Positions 35,302 through 43,841 of a stretch of 64,000 nt of DNA are shown in pieces. The notes beneath the pieces were generated by a model. That model did no database searches. It was not told the origin of the DNA and worked only from the letters and a program-made list of their open reading frames with translations. The translations under genes and the position numbers were made by a program. This DNA is from Ectobacillus funiculus (lineage in GTDB: Bacteria; Bacillota; Bacilli; Bacillales; Bacillaceae_G): NCBI RefSeq assembly GCF_004138295.1, contig NZ_SCFM01000007.1, positions 124,001 to 188,000 of the forward strand. Reading direction: 5' to 3'. Numbering within the stretch: position 1 is the first letter of the stretch; every line of letters begins with the position of its first letter.

Positions 35302-35937
35302 TTATTTCAAAAACGGATTATTCGCTTTTTCAAAGCCAATGCTCGTCTTAGGACCATGGCCGCTCAGCACTGCTGTATCATCTGGTAATGAGAAAAGTTT
35401 ATTTTCAATACTCATCATCAGTTCATTAAAGCTGCCTCCCGGTAAATCCGTTCGTCCAATACTCATTTGAAATAAAGCATCTCCGGAAAACACCGCACCG
35501 GCTTCTTTACAGTAGTACGAAACGCTTCCTGGAGAGTGTCCAGGTGTCTCTAGAATCGTAAACGTAAATGAGCCAATTGTGAGCTCTCCCTCCCTTTCAA
35601 TCAGACGATCTGCGGGCTTTGCTGTAATCTCGCGGTTCGTCATAAATAGGTACGAGCCATTTAATTCGGGATCAGACAGCCAATATTGCTCTTCTTTATG
35701 TAAATAAACAGGAATCTTATAGGCGTCACGCACATCATCCACTGCGCCGATATGATCAAAATGGGCATGTGTTAATAAAACAGCAAGCGGTGTTAACCCC
35801 TCCTGCTGTAAGTAGCTAATAAGTTTTTCTCCTTCATGCCCTGGATCAAAGATAACGCACTCCTTTTTATCATTACGCAGCACATATGCATTTGTTTGCA
35901 GCGGTCCTAAGGGAAGCTGTCTCCATTTTAATTTCAT
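35302..35937 (-). CDS. yqgX: metallo-beta-lactamase-fold hydrolase YqgX (glyoxalase II-like)
   Basis: 211 residues from ATG 35937 (GGAGG eight bases upstream; an in-frame ATG five codons earlier covers the ribosome site). Motifs: LTHAHFDHIGA (metal site), ETPGHSPGSVSYYC, FSGDALFQMSIGR, SGHGPKTSIGFEK. This is the YqgX group of short glyoxalase II-like proteins, which split S-lactoyl thiols. In B. subtilis yqgX also lies upstream of comG, near yqgY. Confidence 0.9.
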   Translation of the reverse strand: MKLKWRQLPLGPLQTNAYVLRNDKKECVIFDPGHEGEKLISYLQQEGLTPLAVLLTHAHFDHIGAVDDVRDAYKIPVYLHKEEQYWLSDPELNGSYLFMTNREITAKPADRLIEREGELTIGSFTFTILETPGHSPGSVSYYCKEAGAVFSGDALFQMSIGRTDLPGGSFNELMMSIENKLFSLPDDTAVLSGHGPKTSIGFEKANNPFLK

Positions 35938-36085
35938 GTATATTTCCTCCAAACCTATCTTTTACTCTCATGATACACCATTTTTTCTTTACATGGAACG
36001 ACAGAGAAAAACGGAATTAATCCTGTTCGCTCATGTAGTAACAATAGTGCAGTTCGGACAGATTATTCCAGAAGGCTGTTTTTAT

Positions 36086-36208
36086 ATCACTTTAAGAGAG
36101 AGGATAAATTTCTAGCTGAAAGCCAATTCGACGTAGCGCAAAATTTTAGGAATACAGTATAAGTAGGGCTACTCCTCTGTCTTCGCCCAAAGGCAGGGCC
36201 CGCCAGTG
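36086..36208 (-). repeat. structured repeat in the divergent yqgX/yqgW interval
   Basis: CACTTTAAGAGAGAGGATAA, TTTCTAGCTGAAAGCCAATTC, AAAATTTTAGGAATACAGTA, CCTCTGTCTTCGCCCAAAGG, CAGGGCCCGCCAG. The terminal stem is cut after CCCGCCAG. This copy lies between two divergent genes and not behind a gene end. Confidence 0.85.
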
Positions 36209-36279
36209 ACAATTACCAATTACCTCAAGGTCAAAAGTGCCCTGTGTGTAAGAGCTACATCATTGTTAACGGTTTCACC

Positions 36280-36308
36280 TCGACATTTTTTTGGAAACCA
36301 TGTACAAT
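36280..36308 (+). promoter_or_regulatory. sigma-A-type promoter of yqgW
   Basis: TCGACA (36280-36285), 17 bases, TACAAT (36303-36308). Confidence 0.6.
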
Positions 36309-36374
36309 GAAAAGAAAGGGAAGATTTTTACAGTTTTCATATGCAAAGAAGCGGAAGAGCAGAGGGGGATATAT

Positions 36375-36548
36375 ATGGGTCTCGTAGTGATTTTCGCGCT
36401 AGTAACATTACTGAGCGTGTTCTCGACGCTCAAAACCTTGAAAAACAAGAATATGCTGGGGATAGCATTCTCTGCGGCAACTCTTCTTGTTTTCGGCTGG
36501 TTTACTATCATGACTGTACTCAATAACGGTTACCCGCCGGCACATTAA
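36375..36548 (+). CDS. yqgW: DUF2759 membrane protein YqgW
   Basis: 57 residues from ATG 36375 with AGAGGGGG upstream. Two membrane helices (about 2-19 and 29-49) separated by TLKTLKNKN; the protein ends NNGYPPAH. This is the small DUF2759 family, YqgW in B. subtilis, of unknown function and found next to yqgX in bacilli. A longer in-frame start at 36291 lies in the promoter and is rejected. Confidence 0.82.
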   Translation: MGLVVIFALVTLLSVFSTLKTLKNKNMLGIAFSAATLLVFGWFTIMTVLNNGYPPAH

Positions 36549-36610
36549 TGAGAAAGGCTCCCTGAAGCTGCCTATGAAAACCCTGCTTAGGAGCTGCACA
36601 TTTCTTCAGC

Positions 36611-36653
36611 TATACGAAAAGGGCTCTGATTGAATCAGAGCCCTTTTCGTATA
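36611..36653. terminator. bidirectional terminator after yqgW
   Basis: 20-bp perfect stem TATACGAAAAGGGCTCTGAT with its complement around three bases; convergent with glcK. Confidence 0.92.
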
Positions 36654-36702
36654 ATGTTTTACGACTGCATGTTTGTTCCCTGTAAGAATGCCTCTATACA
36701 TG

Positions 36703-36752
36703 ATGTAAGTGTAACTACACATCCGTCTTCGCCAATCGGCGAGCGTTCGTTA
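36703..36752 (-). repeat. short fragment of the structured repeat at the glcK stop
   Basis: ATGTAAGTGTAACTACACAT, CCGTCTTCGCCAATCGGCGA, GCGTTCGTTACA. Spacer and terminal hairpin are fused: one GCC serves both. The glcK TAA is the first triplet of this fragment on the minus strand. Confidence 0.75.
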
Positions 36753-37724
36753 CAATTTTGCTATTTTTGTTTTTACTAACCAAGCGCCGCCAATCACACC
36801 CGCATCATTGCCAAGCGTAGCAATCGCTAACTTTGTACTTTTTGCAACGCGAGGAAATGCGTACTTTTCAAAGTATTTCTGTACCGGCTGCAGCAATACA
36901 TCTCCAGCTTTTGATACGCCGCCGCCGATTACAACCTTTTCTGGATTTAAAGCATTGGAGAAGTTTGCAATAGCCAGTCCTAAGTAGAAGGCTACGTGGT
37001 CAAGGATGCTTTGCGCAAATGCATCTCCGTTCCGCGCAGCATCAAATACATCCTTTGCAGTGACTGTGCCCGCCTCATTCCATCTGTTGCGAAGCTCACC
37101 CTCTTCTTTGCTGTTTTGAAGCGCTTCCTTCGCTAAACGTACAATACCTGTTGCAGATGCGACTGTTTCTAAACAGCCAGTTTTTCCACAATTACATGGA
37201 GCCCCGCCTTCAGGAACAACAGTAATATGTCCAATCTCACCGCCTGCTCCGCTTACACCATGGACAACCTCTCCATTAGCGATTACACCGCCGCCGACTC
37301 CCGTACCAAGCGTCACACATACGATATCCTTCGCACCTTCTCCGGCACCTTTCCACATTTCACCGATAGCCGCAATATTTGCATCATTATCCACAACAAC
37401 AGGAAGTCCTGTTTCTACTTCAAGCAAATCTTTGAGCGGATAATCCTTCCACCCTAAATTGATTGCCTCGTAAATCAAGCCTGTTGCCATATGTACTGGT
37501 CCTGGCGCTCCCATACCGAGACCTGCAAGTTTACTCTTTTGCTCTCCCAGTTCTTGCAGCTTTTCATCAATCGCCTTTGCGATATCAACAGTGATATACT
37601 TCCCCTTCTCGCTAATATTCGTCGGGATTTCCCATTTATGTAGAATCTCGCCATAGACGCTAATAAATGCTAACTTAATTGTTGTGCCCCCAAGGTCGAC
37701 ACCTACTAACCATTTCTCCTGCAT
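36750..37724 (-). CDS. glcK: ROK-family glucokinase
   Basis: 324 residues from ATG 37724 ([20 protein letters not shown]); the frame is open for another 37 codons inside yqgQ but without signals. DLGGTTIK binds [11 protein letters not shown] and [10 protein letters not shown] follow; the ROK zinc motif is [13 protein letters not shown] near 180. Phosphorylates glucose in the cytoplasm. It follows yqgQ by ten bases, as in B. subtilis yqgQ-glcK. Confidence 0.94.
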   Translation of the reverse strand: MQEKWLVGVDLGGTTIKLAFISVYGEILHKWEIPTNISEKGKYITVDIAKAIDEKLQELGEQKSKLAGLGMGAPGPVHMATGLIYEAINLGWKDYPLKDLLEVETGLPVVVDNDANIAAIGEMWKGAGEGAKDIVCVTLGTGVGGGVIANGEVVHGVSGAGGEIGHITVVPEGGAPCNCGKTGCLETVASATGIVRLAKEALQNSKEEGELRNRWNEAGTVTAKDVFDAARNGDAFAQSILDHVAFYLGLAIANFSNALNPEKVVIGGGVSKAGDVLLQPVQKYFEKYAFPRVAKSTKLAIATLGNDAGVIGGAWLVKTKIAKL

Positions 37725-37734
37725 AACGCACCCC

Positions 37735-37938
37735 TTAATGTAATTTGTCTTTTTGTTTTTGCATTTCCTGTCTGAGAACAAATGAAGCCGCTTCATAGAT
37801 TGTTGCTTCAATAAGCTTCGCCTCATGCAGTTCATGTAATTCGTCCGCCATCAATTCTAAATCGGCAACACGGTCTCCGGTATAAATGATGGTCCCGAAT
37901 TTCTTCAATAATTGTTGAATGTCGTAAATGGATGTCAA
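37735..37938 (-). CDS. yqgQ: DUF910 protein YqgQ
   Basis: 67 residues, [20 protein letters not shown] then [20 protein letters not shown]; a short helical protein of the YqgQ family. Structures of relatives suggest nucleic acid binding, but no role is proven. First gene of yqgQ-glcK, 146 bp after the end of yqgP. Confidence 0.88.
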   Translation of the reverse strand: MTSIYDIQQLLKKFGTIIYTGDRVADLELMADELHELHEAKLIEATIYEAASFVLRQEMQKQKDKLH

Positions 37939-38084
37939 CGCTTCACCTTCCTTCGTGCATCCTATTATAAGAAAACGTTCCCATACCCATTATAAAAAGA
38001 ACAGCGGGAAGCGTCAATTTCCTCTATGTCCATTACGCACATTTATTTAAAATTCGACATTTTCTCTCTGTTTTCCTGCTTCCT

Positions 38085-39251
38085 TTACAGCACACCATTC
38101 CCTTTCAGGTGCAGACTATAAAACAGCAGAATGCTGACAAACAGAAGCGCAATGAGCATCGCGGCTGCTTTCTGAAGGAGCGATCCCTTTTTCCCTGGAA
38201 CATGTACCATAACGGTTGCCAAAAATCCCCCGATTAAACCGCCGATATGCCCTGCATTATCAATGCCGGGAACAGCAAATCCAAATAACAGATTGATTCC
38301 AATGAGAGTTAGAACACTTTGCATCATTGTTCTAGAAAATACCTTAGCATACGATGCAGCAATATATAAGAGTGCCCCAAAACATCCAAAAATGGCTCCA
38401 GATGCTCCGGCAGCTACAGCGTTTGAAGATACAAAGCTCAAAAGACTGCCACAAAAGCCTGCAAATAAATACACAAATAAAAATCTTATATTTCCTAAAA
38501 TCCGCTCAACCTGACTCCCCACATAATAAAGTGCCACTGTATTCATCAAAAGATGCAAGAGACCAATATGCAAAAACATCGGCGTAAAGAATCGCCACCA
38601 TTCTCCTTGTAAAATAAGGGGATTATATTTGGCGCCAAACGCAATGAGCGTTGCTATATTTGTACTGCCGCCAGCATATTCCAATACTCCAAATAAAACA
38701 ATTTGAATCGCTACAAATAGCTTGGTAATGAAGGGACGAGCATAATTTAAAATATACTGCTGCTTGTTCTTCAATTTCAAAAAGCCGTCTAGCTGAGACC
38801 GTAATGCCTCCGCCGGCTTCTCCTTCAAGGAATATATAATGGCAGCCTCTTCATCGCTCATTTTCAGTGACATCCGCATAAAATCAGCCTGGCGCTTTTC
38901 ATTATATTCGGTAAAGAATACAGTTCTAATAAACACGCGGCTGTTTTCATCTGCAATTGCAGCCTGCCAATCATCCAATGGCTCAAATCGTGAAACATAA
39001 ATGTTATATACCTTTTTCTTTCCTCGGAATCGTTGAGCCCTCATCCGCTCCAGATGTTTCAAATCCTCTCTCACCCAGCTGCTCCAATCCACATCATGGC
39101 GCTTCAAACGGACAATCACATTGCTTTTAAGCACTGGAGATTGCAGCCATGCTTCCCCTTGTTCCTCAGAGTTATGCAGGATTTCATACTTATGTAAACA
39201 TACAAGACTATACAGAAGCGCCCAATATAAGGAATCCTGTTGTTGATGCAA
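38085..39251 (-). CDS. gluP: rhomboid intramembrane protease YqgP/GluP
   Basis: 388 residues from TTG 39251, where GGAGG lies seven bases upstream; the frame continues upstream into a repeat copy, which I exclude. A cytoplasmic N-terminal domain of about 160 residues is followed by seven membrane helices. Catalytic pair: Ser in GASGAIFGCFGAL and His in GHIGGLIGG; the loop GEWWRFFTPMFLHIG is typical. Cleaves membrane proteins within their helices. B. subtilis YqgP takes part in quality control of the magnesium transporter MgtE with FtsH. The repeat ends about 30 bp from the start codon, so the native promoter may lie in or beyond it. Confidence 0.9.
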   Translation of the reverse strand: MHQQQDSLYWALLYSLVCLHKYEILHNSEEQGEAWLQSPVLKSNVIVRLKRHDVDWSSWVREDLKHLERMRAQRFRGKKKVYNIYVSRFEPLDDWQAAIADENSRVFIRTVFFTEYNEKRQADFMRMSLKMSDEEAAIIYSLKEKPAEALRSQLDGFLKLKNKQQYILNYARPFITKLFVAIQIVLFGVLEYAGGSTNIATLIAFGAKYNPLILQGEWWRFFTPMFLHIGLLHLLMNTVALYYVGSQVERILGNIRFLFVYLFAGFCGSLLSFVSSNAVAAGASGAIFGCFGALLYIAASYAKVFSRTMMQSVLTLIGINLLFGFAVPGIDNAGHIGGLIGGFLATVMVHVPGKKGSLLQKAAAMLIALLFVSILLFYSLHLKGNGVL

Positions 39252-39280
39252 GAAATCCCCTCCAATTCCTCTTTTTGTCC

Positions 39281-39536
39281 CACTATAGGAAAGTAGAAAT
39301 TTCCAGCTAGAAGTAAATTCAACGTAGTCGGAAATTTTAAGAATACAGTATAAGGGCAACTACGCCTCTGTCTTCGCCTAACGGCTTGCCAATGGCGAGT
39401 TTTCTTTTCACTGTAGGAAAGATAAATTTCCAGCTAGAAGTAAATTCGACGTAGTCGGAAATTTTAAGAATACAGTATAAGGGCAACTACGCCTCTGTCT
39501 TCGCCTAACGGCTTGCCAATCGGCGAGTTTTCTTTA
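39281..39536 (-). repeat. tandem pair of structured repeats upstream of gluP
   Basis: Two units, about 39281-39407 and 39408-39536. Both read ...CCAGCTAGAAGTAAATTC, GTAGTCGGAAATTTTAAGAA, TACAGTATAAGGGCAACTAC, GCCTCTGTCTTCGCCTAACG, then the terminal stem CTTGCC/GGCGAG with T.G pairing on this strand. The first unit has lost one C in the loop (CTTGCCAATGGCGAG). The pair looks like the beginning of a new array. Confidence 0.93.
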
Positions 39537-39587
39537 GTGTATTATAAAACGTATGCAAGATGTCTCTGAATCAGGCGCATGTGACAA

Positions 39588-39621
39588 AAAAAGACAAATC
39601 TCCTAGGTGATTTGTCTTTTT
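39588..39621 (-). terminator. terminator downstream of yqgN
   Basis: AAAAAGACAAATC-TCCTAGGT-GATTTGTCTTTTT, 200 bp past the yqgN stop. The interval 39622-39822 shows no gene. Confidence 0.8.
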
Positions 39622-39822
39622 GAAATATTCTGTTGTAAAACAGGCACCATTGTCTAGTCCATGAGCAGCCCTTTTTCTAAAACATCTTTGGACCACTATC
39701 ACCTACGCTGCACGAAATGGAAGTAGGGGTACTTTTTCAGCAGAAATCCTGCTTCGTTCTAAGTAAAGTAAGATATAGCTATTTCATATGATATTATAAG
39801 TGAATTAGAAGGGAGTCATACA

Positions 39823-40392
39823 TTATAAGCTGCTGTATACTTGCGACTCTGTTACAATTTTCTGTACGCGTTTATCATGCTCATCCATTGGTATAGAAGG
39901 AACAAGCTGTGCAGAATAGGCAAGTGCGATCGTATGACCGCTGTAATGAGGTAAAAATCGGTCATAATAGCCTCCACCGTATCCTAAACGATCTCCTTTT
40001 TCCGTGAATGCGATGCCTGGCATAATGAGCAGTTCAATCTCATCAGCAGAGATTTCTTTCGTACGAGCTGGAATCGGCTCTCTTAGGTTCATATAGACTT
40101 TCTCCAAATCATCCCAGCTTCGTATTTCACGAAACGTCATTGTTCTAGAAAGCCGATCACATTTTGGTGCAGCAACTCTTTTTCCTTCCTGCCAAGCACG
40201 TTCAATCATCTCATATGTCGAAACCTCTTCATCCACAGAAATTGTAATCCCAATAGTGTGTGCATGCTGCCACTCATTCAGCTCATATAAACGACCGGAA
40301 ATTTGCCCAGACCATCGCGCTCTCTCTTCTTCTGACATACACATGATGCGCTCCCTTATTTGCTTCCGAAGCTGTTGTTTAATCTCACTCAT
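39823..40392 (-). CDS. yqgN: 5-formyltetrahydrofolate cyclo-ligase
   Basis: 189 residues. N-terminal KQQLRKQIRERIMCMSEEER helix, ISVDEEVSTYEMI, then PGIAFTEKGDRLGYGGGYYDRFL, the phosphate-binding signature of the family (about 132-152). Converts 5-formyl-THF to 5,10-methenyl-THF with ATP. In B. subtilis yqgN follows rpmGA; here the order is the same but a six-unit repeat array of 790 bp is wedged between them. Confidence 0.92.
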   Translation of the reverse strand: MSEIKQQLRKQIRERIMCMSEEERARWSGQISGRLYELNEWQHAHTIGITISVDEEVSTYEMIERAWQEGKRVAAPKCDRLSRTMTFREIRSWDDLEKVYMNLREPIPARTKEISADEIELLIMPGIAFTEKGDRLGYGGGYYDRFLPHYSGHTIALAYSAQLVPSIPMDEHDKRVQKIVTESQVYSSL

Positions 40393-40410
40393 CTCGCACC
40401 TTCCTTTTGT

Positions 40411-41199
40411 AAAGAAAACTCGCCGACTGGCAAGCCCTGCTTTTGGGCGAAGACAGAGGCGTAGTTGCCCTTATACTGTATTCCTAAAATTCCCCGCTAC
40501 GTCGAATGAACTTCTAGCTGGGAATTTATCTTTCCTACAGTGAAAAGAAAACTCGCCGACTGGCAAGCCCTGCCCTTGGGCGAAGACAGAGGCGTAGTTG
40601 CCCCTTATACTGTATTCCTAAAATTCCCCGCTACGTCGAATGAACTTCTAGCTGGGAATTTATCTTTCCTACAGTGAAAAGAAAACTCGCCGACTGGCAA
40701 GCCCTGCCCTTGGGCGAAGACAGAGGCGTAGTTGCCCCTTATACTGTATTCCTAAAATTCCCCGCTACGTCGAATGAACTTCTAGCTGGGAATTTATCTT
40801 TCCTACAGTGAAAAGAAAACTCGCCGACTGGCAAGCCCTGCCCTTGGGCGAAGACAGAGGCGTAGTTGCCCCTTATACTGTATTCCTAAAATTCCCCGCT
40901 ACGTCGAATGAACTTCTAGCTGGGAATTTATCTTTCCTACAGTGAAAAGAAAACTCGCCGACTGGCAAGCCCTGCCCTTGGGCGAAGACAGAGGCGTAGT
41001 TGCCCCTTATACTGTATTCCTAAAATTCCCCGCTACGTCGAATGAACTTCTAGCTGGGAATTTATCTTTCCTACAGTGAAAAGAAAACTCGCCGACTGGC
41101 AAGCCCTGCCTTTGGCCGAAGACAGAGGCGTGTTGCCCTTATACTGTATTCCTAAAATTTTCCGCTATGTGGAACGATCTCCTAGCTAGAAATGTATAC
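40411..41199 (+). repeat. tandem array 2: six units of the structured repeat
   Basis: Units begin at 40411, 40544, 40678, 40812, 40946 and 41080 (period 133, then 134). Units 2-5 are essentially identical; the outer two differ slightly and unit 6 decays after CTATGTGGAACG. The terminal stem is CTCGCC/GGCAAG (U.G on the opposite strand), and the inner arms are AAATTCCC/GGGAATTT, a two-sided change from array 1. The array separates rpmG from yqgN and fills the whole interval. Confidence 0.97.
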
Positions 41200-41210
41200 C
41201 AAAAGTGTAA

Positions 41211-41240
41211 AAAAAGAAGCAGTAGGAATCCCTACTGCTT
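41211..41240 (-). terminator. terminator of rpmG
   Basis: AAGCAGTAGG-AATC-CCTACTGCTT with TTTTTT after it on the minus strand; the rpmG stop overlaps the stem. Confidence 0.88.
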
Positions 41241-41388
41241 ACTTTGTTTCGCGGTGTACTGTCGCTTTTTTGTCTCTTGAACAATATTTTTTAAGCTCAA
41301 GACGCTCTGGATTGTTACGTTTGTTTTTCTTTGAGATATAGTTACGCTCGCCGCATTCTGTGCAAGCCAAAGTGATGTTTACGCGCAT
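41239..41388 (-). CDS. rpmG: 50S ribosomal protein L33
   Basis: 49 codons starting [20 protein letters not shown] and ending [10 protein letters not shown]. The first CxxC (ACTEC) and a single later Cys (LKKYCSRD) show a zinc-ribbon form that has lost one of its four cysteines: the second pair would be CxxC but reads YCSRD. L33 binds 23S rRNA near the E site. Bacilli often carry a four-Cys and a Cys-poor copy, used with zinc-rich and zinc-poor conditions. The ATG has GGAGGGAAATAAGA upstream. Confidence 0.93.
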   Translation of the reverse strand: MRVNITLACTECGERNYISKKNKRNNPERLELKKYCSRDKKATVHRETK

Positions 41389-41457
41389 TCTTATTTCCCT
41401 CCAGTCATTGTGGCATAAATCAGACTTTACTATGATATCACCTTTTTTATAAAATTT

Positions 41458-43836
41458 CTAGACCTTTTGATATTGTCTTATTTTTTCAATTAAATGAGTA
41501 TTTTTTTCCTTTGCCGCTTCTGGAGTGGAAGACTGGGAATACACGATGAGCTTCGGCTGACTGAGATCAGATACGATATAGGACCAGTCCCCATTTTCAT
41601 ACTGAAACCGAATTCCATCCATGACTTCCATCTCTTGATTCTGCATATCAGCTAGAAGCATACGCATGACTCTCCCTTTTTCTCCCCACGGACAAACGAC
41701 CTCATCCCAAAATAAGTAGCATTGAGGATACGGCTCAAAAACTCCATGAAGCGGCTGTTTTCGAAAAGCGATAAGCTCCAATAGCTTTCCAATCCGGTAT
41801 AAGGAATCGTGTTCAAACCTCTTATGCTTAAACTCTCCTTCTTGGCGTTCTTCTTTGACGGAGCAAATGACATAGCTTGCTCCATGTTTTAGTAATAAAG
41901 GATACAGTACTTCTTCTCCCTGGTGAAATAAAATATCCGGGATCGCAACATTCTCCTGCCCGATGCTTTTATATACGTTTCCAAATGAATCATATAGCTC
42001 AAACATTCTCCCTTGCTCATGAAATATAATACCGACATCTGCTTTGCTTGATTGCATGAGCGATTTAACATGACTCTCGTTCGCTTGTGAGTATACCCAC
42101 GTAAGTGAGCAACCGAGAAGCTGCAGAAATGAAAGTACCATATTATGAAATGGATTCTCTGTTTTATTGACAAGAAGATGAAACTTCTCATTTCGGATGA
42201 GCGATCTATTTAAGGATTGCAGCAAAGAATATACATACTGCTCTTCGCTAATGTTTGCCTCGGCATTTATGCCAATGCTTGTTACGTTTACATGCCGATA
42301 CAGCTCTGACATATATATAGATTCAATCTCTTTTTCCATCCGGACAGAAATAGGATAACCGTCTTGATCATAAAAACGAACAACCATTTTCTCTTCATCT
42401 TCATGCTGTAAGACAGATAGAAATACACCTCCTACCACATCTTCCATCAAGGCGGCGTAACGAAAGCAAGAATCGCTCACAGGCTGACATTCCATTGTAT
42501 GAATACCTGCCGCATGCAGCCCGCTCATAAACGCTTGTTTCAGAAGCTGTGAATACGGGTTCCAATCGCCTCCGATTAAAATGGAGGAGTGAAGAGGGAA
42601 AATAGATCCATATGCCGCAGCCAACTTTACGATGAACTCAGGGGTAATATCTAAATTTGCGCGCCCAGCAACTGTGCCTCTTTGCAGCAGGGAGAGCGCG
42701 TTCTCCTGCTCGGACATAAGGGATGAGCTTAATACAGAGCTTCCTTCGATGACTTTTCCAGGTGCAACCTTTATCTTTGCCTTAACAACAGTGTTTTTCC
42801 CTAACTTACAGTGGTCCGCTACAATGCTTTTTTCAAACAATGTCGAGCCATCCTCGATCACCGTTCCGGATGCAATCGTCGTCCCTGTTAGTTCGCATTG
42901 CTTTCCAACATACACATCATTCCATAAAATTGTTTTTTGCACGTGCGTATTTTCGCCGATTATATTATTTTTTCCAATAATAGAATACGGCTCAATGAGT
43001 GCACCGCTTTTTACAACAGCACCATCTCCAATAAGAAGCGGTCCTTGTATTTTCGTTCCATCCTCAATTGTAACATCTGCCCCCATCCAGACCATTGGCA
43101 ATACTTCCGTAAATGGAAGCTGCACACTCACCTTTTTCATCAATAAATCAAAATGCGCCTGTCTGTATTGGGGAAATGTCCCGATATCAAGCCAATACCC
43201 CTCACTTAAATAGCCATATATATTTTTCTTTTCCTTGAGCAATCTTGGAAAAATATCACGGCTGAAATCATAGAACATATGACGCTCCATATATGAAAAA
43301 ATCTCTGGATTCATAATATAAATGCCTGTATTCACAGTATTAGAAACGACCTCATTCCAGCCTGGCTTTTCGATGTATTTCACAATGCGCCCATCTTCCT
43401 CTGTAACAGCAAGACCGAAGTCAAGCGGATGAGACACCTCTTTTAAAAAAATAGTTACCAAACGCTCTTCGCTTCGATGGAAATCCATCCCGCGAGATAA
43501 TTGAAAATCCGTTAATGCATCACCGCTAATGACAACAAATGGTTCATCTAAAAAAGCTTCTGCCTGCTTTACACTGCCAGCGGTTCCAAGCGGGGGTGAA
43601 TCTTCAAAATAATGAAGCTTCACTCCCCACTTGCTTCCATCCCCAAAATAATTTTGAATGGCATTGCCCATATATTGAACCGTAACAGCAATTTCTTCAA
43701 TTCCATGCTGCTTTAGCAATTCTAGGCTGTATTCCATAACCGGCTTATTGAGCAGAGGCAGCATAGGCTTTGGGAGATTGCATGTTAATGGCCGTAAACG
43801 CGTTCCCTTTCCTCCTGCCAAAATGACTCCCTTCAT
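41458..43836 (-). CDS. sugar nucleotidyltransferase fused to phosphomannomutase-like domain
   Basis: 792 residues from ATG 43836. Residues 1-235 are an NTP_transferase domain (MKGVILAGGKGTRLRPLTCN, NKPVMEYSLE, VVISGDALTD). About 245-370 is a left-handed hexapeptide helix (GDGAVVKSGALIEPYSIIG). About 380-790 resembles the multidomain phosphoglucomutase/phosphomannomutase fold, but without a clear serine-phosphate loop (TASHNP), so mutase activity is doubtful. Substrate not evident: mannose-1-phosphate or glucose-1-phosphate. It overlaps none but follows the glycosyltransferase gene closely, suggesting a shared glycan pathway. Confidence 0.82.
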   Translation of the reverse strand: MKGVILAGGKGTRLRPLTCNLPKPMLPLLNKPVMEYSLELLKQHGIEEIAVTVQYMGNAIQNYFGDGSKWGVKLHYFEDSPPLGTAGSVKQAEAFLDEPFVVISGDALTDFQLSRGMDFHRSEERLVTIFLKEVSHPLDFGLAVTEEDGRIVKYIEKPGWNEVVSNTVNTGIYIMNPEIFSYMERHMFYDFSRDIFPRLLKEKKNIYGYLSEGYWLDIGTFPQYRQAHFDLLMKKVSVQLPFTEVLPMVWMGADVTIEDGTKIQGPLLIGDGAVVKSGALIEPYSIIGKNNIIGENTHVQKTILWNDVYVGKQCELTGTTIASGTVIEDGSTLFEKSIVADHCKLGKNTVVKAKIKVAPGKVIEGSSVLSSSLMSEQENALSLLQRGTVAGRANLDITPEFIVKLAAAYGSIFPLHSSILIGGDWNPYSQLLKQAFMSGLHAAGIHTMECQPVSDSCFRYAALMEDVVGGVFLSVLQHEDEEKMVVRFYDQDGYPISVRMEKEIESIYMSELYRHVNVTSIGINAEANISEEQYVYSLLQSLNRSLIRNEKFHLLVNKTENPFHNMVLSFLQLLGCSLTWVYSQANESHVKSLMQSSKADVGIIFHEQGRMFELYDSFGNVYKSIGQENVAIPDILFHQGEEVLYPLLLKHGASYVICSVKEERQEGEFKHKRFEHDSLYRIGKLLELIAFRKQPLHGVFEPYPQCYLFWDEVVCPWGEKGRVMRMLLADMQNQEMEVMDGIRFQYENGDWSYIVSDLSQPKLIVYSQSSTPEAAKEKNTHLIEKIRQYQKV

Positions 43837-43841
43837 TCCCC

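Noticed and set aside
38085-39359. Longer version of gluP starting inside the repeat
   Set aside because: The extra N-terminus is translated repeat; a good ribosome site and TTG lie downstream at the place expected from YqgP.
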